Source of the DNA: Pseudomonadota bacterium
Lineage (GTDB): Bacteria; Myxococcota; Myxococcia; Myxococcales; Myxococcaceae
Assembly (NCBI GenBank): GCA_023424585.1
Contig: JAFADT010000771.1
Span: 1 to 6,850, forward strand
DNA: 6,850 nt
Direction: 5' to 3'
Shown: in pieces, positions 1-4,140 of the stretch
Position numbering within the stretch: the stretch's first letter is position 1
How the letters are laid out: each line of letters begins with the position of its first letter
Notes under the pieces: generated by a model
The model's input: only the letters and a program-made list of their open reading frames with translations
Told to the model about the DNA's origin: nothing
The model's database searches: none
Translations under genes and position numbers: made by a program

Positions 1-1326
1 GGCCAGGTGCGCGACAGGAATGGCGCGGCGGTGGTGGCGGCCCGGGTCGTGGCCATCAACGCCTGGGGCAACGGAACGGACGAGAACCGCGTCGAGGTCC
101 GCACCGATGCCGACGGCCGCTATCGGCTTGAGGGGCTCGCCACGGGCCGCATCTCCATCTCCGCGCGCCATGAGGGCGCGACGATTGGCGCCCGCCGGAT
201 CGTCTCCGTGGAGGCGAACCGCACGGCCCAGGCGGACTTCACGTTGGAGGGAACGGGCACGCTCGAAGGCCGGGTGCGAGTGGCCCGGGGCTCGCTTGCG
301 GACGTGACGCTGGAGGTGACGGCCATCGCGGAGGACCCGTCGCAACCCGGGGGGCATGAAGTCGTGGACGCGGAGGGCACCTTCCGGATGGTTCTTCCTT
401 CGGACGACTACGCGCTCCTGCTCATGGAGCGTGGCCGCTTCAGCGCGGGACACCAGACGCGGGTGCGGGTGGATGCGGGGAGGACGACCCGGGTCGAGTT
501 CACCTGGGAGGCGCAGCGCGACGCGAACGAATACCGGGGCGTCGTCCTGGAGCCGGACGGTTCGCCCTCTCCTCGTGCCGTCATCACCCTCACCGCGGTG
601 GAGGGGGAGGGCACTCCCCTGACGATGACGCCCACGGATGAGGAGGGACGCTTCGCCATTCCCCTCTCCCGCGTGGGAGCCTCCGCGACGCGCCGTGTGC
701 TGCTGAGCGCGCGTAACGGCGGACGCTCGAGCGAGGCTGTGTCCGTGACGGCCGACCAGGACGTGGTGGTGCGACTGCGGCCCTCGGCGTTCCTTCGCGG
801 CCGTGTGGTGCGCAAGGGTGAACCCGTCCGGGGCTTCACCGTGTCGCTTCAGCTCCAGCAGGGCTTCCTTCCCCAGGGAGAGGTGCCTCTCGAGTTCTCC
901 GGTGACCGCTTCGAATTGCGCGACGTCCCCCCCGAACCGGTGAAGCTGACGGCGCGCACGCTGGACGGCTCCATCGGGGAGGCGCTGGCGTCTCCCGGCG
1001 AGGGCGCGGTGCTCGAAGTGGACATCCCCCTGGCGACGCCAGCCACCGTGCGGGGCCGCGTGGTGAGCGCGTCCACGAAGGCGCCCATCCCTGGCGCGTT
1101 TGTCGGCATCGAGGGCGAGCCGTTCAGCCCGGACAACCTCCCCAATGGGGAGGGCCACTTCTCCCTCATGGGGGTGCGCGCGGGTGAGCGCGTCCTCCTC
1201 ATCCAGGGAGGCCCGTCCGAGGGGCGCCTGCGCCGGACCTTGAAGCTGAAGGAAGGCGACGTGCTGGACCTGGGGGACCTCGCCCTGGAGGCAACGCCGC
1301 CCACCCAGGCCACGCCCGCGCAGTAA
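1..1326 (+). CDS. Carboxypeptidase-regulatory-like repeat protein (3' part, start outside window)
   Basis: The frame is open from the first base (GGC CAG GTG, read Gly-Gln-Val) and ends at TAA 1324-1326, leaving 441 visible residues. The GTG at 7 sits inside the first repeat (GQVRDRNGAAVVAARV), so it is an internal valine and not a start. About five repeats of roughly 80-90 residues follow one another, at about 1-83, 86-170, 177-260, 265-345 and 348-432. Each opens with a G-x-V/R-V-x-x-x-G-x-P/V pattern (EGRVRV, RGVVLEPDG, RGRVVRKGE, RGRVVSAST), and most carry a D-x-G/E-G-x-F/Y element (DADGRYRLEGL, DEEGRFAI, NGEGHFSLMGV). This is the signature of the carboxypeptidase D regulatory-like beta-sandwich (transthyretin/Ig-like fold). 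No catalytic motif or membrane anchor is visible, and the tail is a short Pro/Thr/Ala stretch. Such arrays are common in myxobacterial envelope or secreted proteins, where they probably bind carbohydrate or protein. Any signal peptide or enzyme domain would lie upstream. The exact function is unknown. Confidence 0.85.
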   Translation, partial: GQVRDRNGAAVVAARVVAINAWGNGTDENRVEVRTDADGRYRLEGLATGRISISARHEGATIGARRIVSVEANRTAQADFTLEGTGTLEGRVRVARGSLADVTLEVTAIAEDPSQPGGHEVVDAEGTFRMVLPSDDYALLLMERGRFSAGHQTRVRVDAGRTTRVEFTWEAQRDANEYRGVVLEPDGSPSPRAVITLTAVEGEGTPLTMTPTDEEGRFAIPLSRVGASATRRVLLSARNGGRSSEAVSVTADQDVVVRLRPSAFLRGRVVRKGEPVRGFTVSLQLQQGFLPQGEVPLEFSGDRFELRDVPPEPVKLTARTLDGSIGEALASPGEGAVLEVDIPLATPATVRGRVVSASTKAPIPGAFVGIEGEPFSPDNLPNGEGHFSLMGVRAGERVLLIQGGPSEGRLRRTLKLKEGDVLDLGDLALEATPPTQATPAQ

Positions 1327-1331
1327 GGCGC

Positions 1332-2030
1332 TCAGCCCCGCGTGCGCCGCCATCCCGGCGGAGGCCCGTCGCGCAGCACCTCGGCCACCGCCACCGCGCA
1401 GGCGAAGCTGGTCGTCATGGGCACCTGCATCCAGCGGCCCGCCATGTAGAGCTTCACCTCCCGCTCCTTCACGACGTGGTCCACCTTCACGTCCGCGCCC
1501 ACGCGCTCCATGAGGGCGGGGTCTCCCACGGACGCCACCGACTCCAGCTGCGCGGGCAGGGTGGGCACGCCGCCCGCGGAGGACGCGATGATGGCGCCCC
1601 GTGCCGCCGCGCGCTCCACCAGCTCCCGCATGGAGGCCTCCAGCGCGCGGTGGGTCGTGCCCAGGCTCAGGTTGAGCACGTCCACGCCCACCTCATCGAG
1701 CATCCACCCCATCGCCTCCACCAGGCACAGCGAGTGTCCACGGATGTTCTGGTCGAGGACGCGGGCGACGTAGACCTCCACGTCCGGCCAGGGACGGACC
1801 TGGTCGTAGAGGATGCTCAGGATGCCCGTGCCGTGCCCGTGCGTGTCCTCCAGGTCCAGCGTGCCCGCGCCGGCCCGCCACGCCTCCAGCTCCTCCCGCT
1901 CATAGGCGCGCGCCTCCAGGACCTGCGCGTCCAGGTCGAGCGAGAACGAGGCCGCTCCCGCGAGATGCAGGTCGTGCTCGCGCAGGAAGGCCGCCTCCAC
2001 GCCGCTGTCGATGATGCCCACCTTCTTCAC
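1332..2030 (-). CDS. Minimal subtilisin-like (S8) serine protease, atypical oxyanion residue
   Basis: A 232-residue protein from GTG 2030-2028 to TGA 1334-1332. The GTG is preferred because it overlaps the previous gene's stop (GTGA), has a G-run (2045-2040) nine bases upstream, and directly precedes the first S8 strand; no ATG or GTG lies close upstream in frame. The triad can be read in order: Asp8 in VGIIDSGVE, His66 in DTHGHGTGILS, Ser208 in TTSFACA. The strand VDVLNLSLGT (117-125), the VPTLPA segment (155-160) and SVASVGD (164-170) also match subtilisins. Departures: the oxyanion-hole Asn of the usual AxGN motif is Gly154 (SSAGG), the Gly before Thr-Ser is Thr206, and the usual Pro after the serine motif is Ala212. 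It is shorter than a normal catalytic domain (about 270-300) and has no signal peptide or propeptide, so it probably acts in the cytoplasm. Last gene of the operon beside an ABC exporter, it may trim a leader peptide (inference). A catalytically weak binding or chaperone-like role is possible. Confidence 0.85.
   Translation of the reverse strand: MKKVGIIDSGVEAAFLREHDLHLAGAASFSLDLDAQVLEARAYEREELEAWRAGAGTLDLEDTHGHGTGILSILYDQVRPWPDVEVYVARVLDQNIRGHSLCLVEAMGWMLDEVGVDVLNLSLGTTHRALEASMRELVERAAARGAIIASSAGGVPTLPAQLESVASVGDPALMERVGADVKVDHVVKEREVKLYMAGRWMQVPMTTSFACAVAVAEVLRDGPPPGWRRTRG
2027..2030 (-). promoter_or_regulatory. GTGA start/stop overlap coupling the small membrane protein and the protease
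   Basis: Read on the minus strand, GTG (2030-2028) and TGA (2029-2027) share bases. Ribosomes ending the 96-aa membrane protein finish on the protease start codon, so termination-reinitiation is the likely way the protease is translated. The only Shine-Dalgarno-like element upstream is a G-run (2045-2040). The arrangement ties protease output to the membrane protein. Confidence 0.7.
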
Positions 2031-2317
2031 GGCGAGGTGCCCCCCAGCCGCGAAGGGCTCCAGTGCTTCAGCTGCCGGAACACGTAGGCGCCCAGCGACA
2101 CGGACTCCGTGCGGGGCGGGACCGCGTCCGGAACGGACACGGTCAGGTGCACGAGCGAACCCGCGAGCCCCATCCCCGCGCCGAGCACCACGACGAGCAG
2201 GAGCGTGAGCGTGCCAATCCGCCGCACGACGAAGAGTCCGGCGTGGTCGGGGTCCTCCAGCAGGGGCAGCCGCGAGGGCAGCGGCGGTGCGGAGGAACGT
2301 GGGGGTTCGTTTGTCAT
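2027..2317 (-). CDS. Small single-pass membrane protein, possibly a stub of a membrane-fusion (HlyD-like) protein
   Basis: A 96-residue ORF from ATG 2317 to TGA 2029-2027, with GGAAAGG (2327-2321) just ahead of the start. Residues 1-28 are Pro/Ser-rich and hydrophilic (RLPLLEDPDHAG). A VVRRIG motif precedes one hydrophobic helix at about 35-56 (rich in Leu, Val, Gly and Ala), and about 40 polar residues follow (LTVSVPDAVPPRTESVSLGA). By the positive-inside rule the N-terminus is cytoplasmic and the tail periplasmic. I do not recognise the family with certainty. A short cytoplasmic arm, one helix and a strand-like HLTVSVPDAV segment look like the opening of a membrane-fusion protein that works with ABC exporters, but the lipoyl, hairpin and beta-barrel regions are absent. 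Its place between exporter and protease, with coupling on the downstream side, suggests a retained accessory subunit rather than random decay. It could instead be an unrelated membrane peptide. Confidence 0.65.
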   Translation of the reverse strand: MTNEPPRSSAPPLPSRLPLLEDPDHAGLFVVRRIGTLTLLLVVVLGAGMGLAGSLVHLTVSVPDAVPPRTESVSLGAYVFRQLKHWSPSRLGGTSP

Positions 2318-2335
2318 GGCCCTTTCCGTCCGCGC
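2318..2335 (-). promoter_or_regulatory. Intergenic gap with ribosome binding site for the small membrane protein
   Basis: These 18 bases separate the exporter stop (TGA 2338-2336) from the ATG at 2317 and are the longest non-coding stretch in the window. On the minus strand they contain GGAAAGG (2327-2321), three bases before the ATG. This is a purine-rich, somewhat close-spaced Shine-Dalgarno element. There is no room for a promoter or terminator, which supports co-transcription. Confidence 0.6.
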
Positions 2336-4138
2336 TCAGGCGGCGTCCGCCTCGCCCATGCCCGCGCGGAACAGCCGCTGGTACGGCGCACAGCGCGCGA
2401 GCAGCTCCGCGTGCGGCCCCTGGCCCACCAGCTGGCCTCCCGCGAGCATCCACACCTCGTCGGCCAGGGGCGCGTTGGCCAGCCGGTGCGTGATGAACAG
2501 CACCGTCTGACCGCGCTCCCGGGCCCGGGCGAGCAGCGCCCGCACGATGGCGGACTCCGTCTCCACGTCGAGCTGCGAGGTGGCCTCGTCCAACAGCAGC
2601 ACCGGCGCGTCGCGGAGCACCGCGCGGGCCAGCGCCAGCCGCTGCCGCTGTCCGCCGGAGAGGCTCGCGCCCGCCTCGGCCACCGGCGTGTCGTAGCCCT
2701 GGGGCAGCGCGGCGAGCACGGACTCCAGCGCGCACAGCCGCACGGCCTGACGCAGGTCCTCCTCGCTCACGACGGGGAGCCCCAGGGTGAGGTTGTCGCG
2801 CACGGTGCCGTGGTACAGCTCCACGTCCTGCCACACCACCGCGAGCTGCCGGCGCAGGTCGGACAGCTCCAGCGCGCGCGCGTCCTGTCCGTCGTACAGC
2901 ACACGCCCCCGGCCCGGCTCCTCCAGGCGCGTCAGCAGCCGCGCGAGCGTCGTCTTCCCGGAGCCGCTGGAGCCGACGATGGTCACCACCGAGCCGGGCC
3001 GGACGCGCGCGCTCACTTCGCGCAGCACGTCCTGCCCGGGCAGGTAGCCGAAGGACACGCCCTCCAGCTCCACCCCGCCCGAGAGCCGCCGCGTCGGCGG
3101 GGCTGGCGGCGTCAGGGAACGGGCCGGGTCCTGCTCCGGCGTCTCGTGCAGGTATTCGAAGAAGCGGCGCAGGTGGACGCCGCGCTGCTGAAGGCCGGTG
3201 ACGAAGGCGATGGCCTCGATGACCGGCCCCCGCAGATACGCGGCATACGCCACGAAGGCCACGAAGCCGCCCAGCGTCAGCTTGCCCTGGAGGATGAGCC
3301 GCCAGCCCAGCCAGGTGAAGAGCGCCGTCTGCGCGGCCTCCACCGAGCGCTCGAACAGCCGCAGCAGGCCCTCCACTCCATGGGCCTTGAGGTGCGCCCG
3401 CAGCACGGACTGCATCAGCCCCGCCGCGCGCTGGTACACGAACGGCTCCAGCGCCAGCACCTTCGTCGTGCGGCTCTGCCGCAGCGTCTCCACCTGGAGC
3501 GCGTGGAGGGCGCCATGCACGCCCATCACCTCCTGCCACGCGAGGCCCATGGCGCGGCCGATGCCGAGCGGCACCGCCACCACGATGGGCAGCGTGGCCA
3601 CGGCCGCCAGGGCCAGCTCCCAATGCAGCGACGCCAGGGTGAAGGGGATGACGAGCAGGAAGGTGAGCTGCGAGAAGACGAGGCGGATGAGCCCCAGCAC
3701 CAGCGCCATGCCCGCCTTCGCGTCATCGAAGCGGCTGGTGAGCTCGCCCACCTGGCGTCGGGAGAAGAAGCGGTCCGGCAGGTGCTGGAGGTGGTTGAAG
3801 AGGTAGAGCGCGGCGGAGCTCTCCAGCTTCACCGTGAGGTACGAGGAGTAATAGCCGAACAGCGCCTCCGCGAGCGCCGCCGCCACCGACGCGGCGAGGA
3901 TGCTCAGCACCAGCACGTGCAGGAGCCCCAGGTCCCGCGGGGACGACACGTGGTCGAACAACAGCCGCGTGAGGAATGGAGGGATGAGCAGGAGCCCGGT
4001 GATGACCGGGCCCAGGAGCGCGCTCCTCGCGAGCGAGCCCCACGCCGGACGCAGCAGCCGCAGCAGCGCGACGAGGTGTCGCGCCGACTGCCGCAGCCCG
4101 GGGGCTCCTTCCGTCTGCATCGCGCCGCCCGCTTCCAT
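2336..4138 (-). CDS. ABC exporter half-transporter (fused membrane and ATPase domains)
   Basis: A 600-residue protein, the usual size for an exporter half-transporter that works as a homodimer in the inner membrane. The membrane domain covers about residues 20-325, with hydrophobic helices near 38-61, 73-95, 145-170, 174-196, 270-285 and 288-313. The ATPase domain covers about 355-595: Walker A GSSGSGKTT (389-397), Q-loop Gln437 in VVWQDVELYHGT, signature LSGGQRQR (493-500), Walker B VLLLDE (513-518) with catalytic Glu518, SQLD (521-524) and switch His551 in FITHR. All are intact, so it should hydrolyse ATP. There is no N-terminal C39 peptidase domain, so it does not cut a leader itself; the S8 protease downstream could fill that role. 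Its ATG (4138-4136) overlaps the preceding stop as TGATG. A second ATG at 4120 (MQTEGAP) has a GGAAG-type purine run upstream and is an alternative start; the extended upstream frame to 4282 is low-complexity and rejected. The substrate is not evident; peptide, lipid or glycoconjugate are all possible. Confidence 0.93.
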   Translation of the reverse strand: MEAGGAMQTEGAPGLRQSARHLVALLRLLRPAWGSLARSALLGPVITGLLLIPPFLTRLLFDHVSSPRDLGLLHVLVLSILAASVAAALAEALFGYYSSYLTVKLESSAALYLFNHLQHLPDRFFSRRQVGELTSRFDDAKAGMALVLGLIRLVFSQLTFLLVIPFTLASLHWELALAAVATLPIVVAVPLGIGRAMGLAWQEVMGVHGALHALQVETLRQSRTTKVLALEPFVYQRAAGLMQSVLRAHLKAHGVEGLLRLFERSVEAAQTALFTWLGWRLILQGKLTLGGFVAFVAYAAYLRGPVIEAIAFVTGLQQRGVHLRRFFEYLHETPEQDPARSLTPPAPPTRRLSGGVELEGVSFGYLPGQDVLREVSARVRPGSVVTIVGSSGSGKTTLARLLTRLEEPGRGRVLYDGQDARALELSDLRRQLAVVWQDVELYHGTVRDNLTLGLPVVSEEDLRQAVRLCALESVLAALPQGYDTPVAEAGASLSGGQRQRLALARAVLRDAPVLLLDEATSQLDVETESAIVRALLARARERGQTVLFITHRLANAPLADEVWMLAGGQLVGQGPHAELLARCAPYQRLFRAGMGEADAA

Positions 4139-4140
4139 CA
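4138..4140 (-). promoter_or_regulatory. TGATG stop/start overlap coupling the GH57-DUF1611 gene to the exporter
   Basis: The stop of the large upstream gene (TGA, 4140-4138) shares its final A with the exporter's ATG (4138-4136). The nearest GGAG (4160-4157) lies too far upstream to be a good ribosome binding site, so the exporter is probably translated by reinitiation from the upstream gene. The coupling predicts that enzyme and exporter are made together. Confidence 0.65.

Noticed and set aside
1347..1361. Inverted repeat CCGCC-atccc-GGCGG as a possible terminator near the convergent ends
   Set aside because: The stem is only five base pairs, lies inside the protease coding end, and no T-run follows on either strand. 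Such hairpins arise by chance at this GC content.
2031..3623. A 763-codon minus-strand frame that would extend the protease upstream through the exporter
   Set aside because: Only the last 232 codons carry S8 motifs. The rest is Ala/Gly/Arg-rich shadow of the exporter and the small membrane protein. The GTG at 2030 fits the operon overlap.
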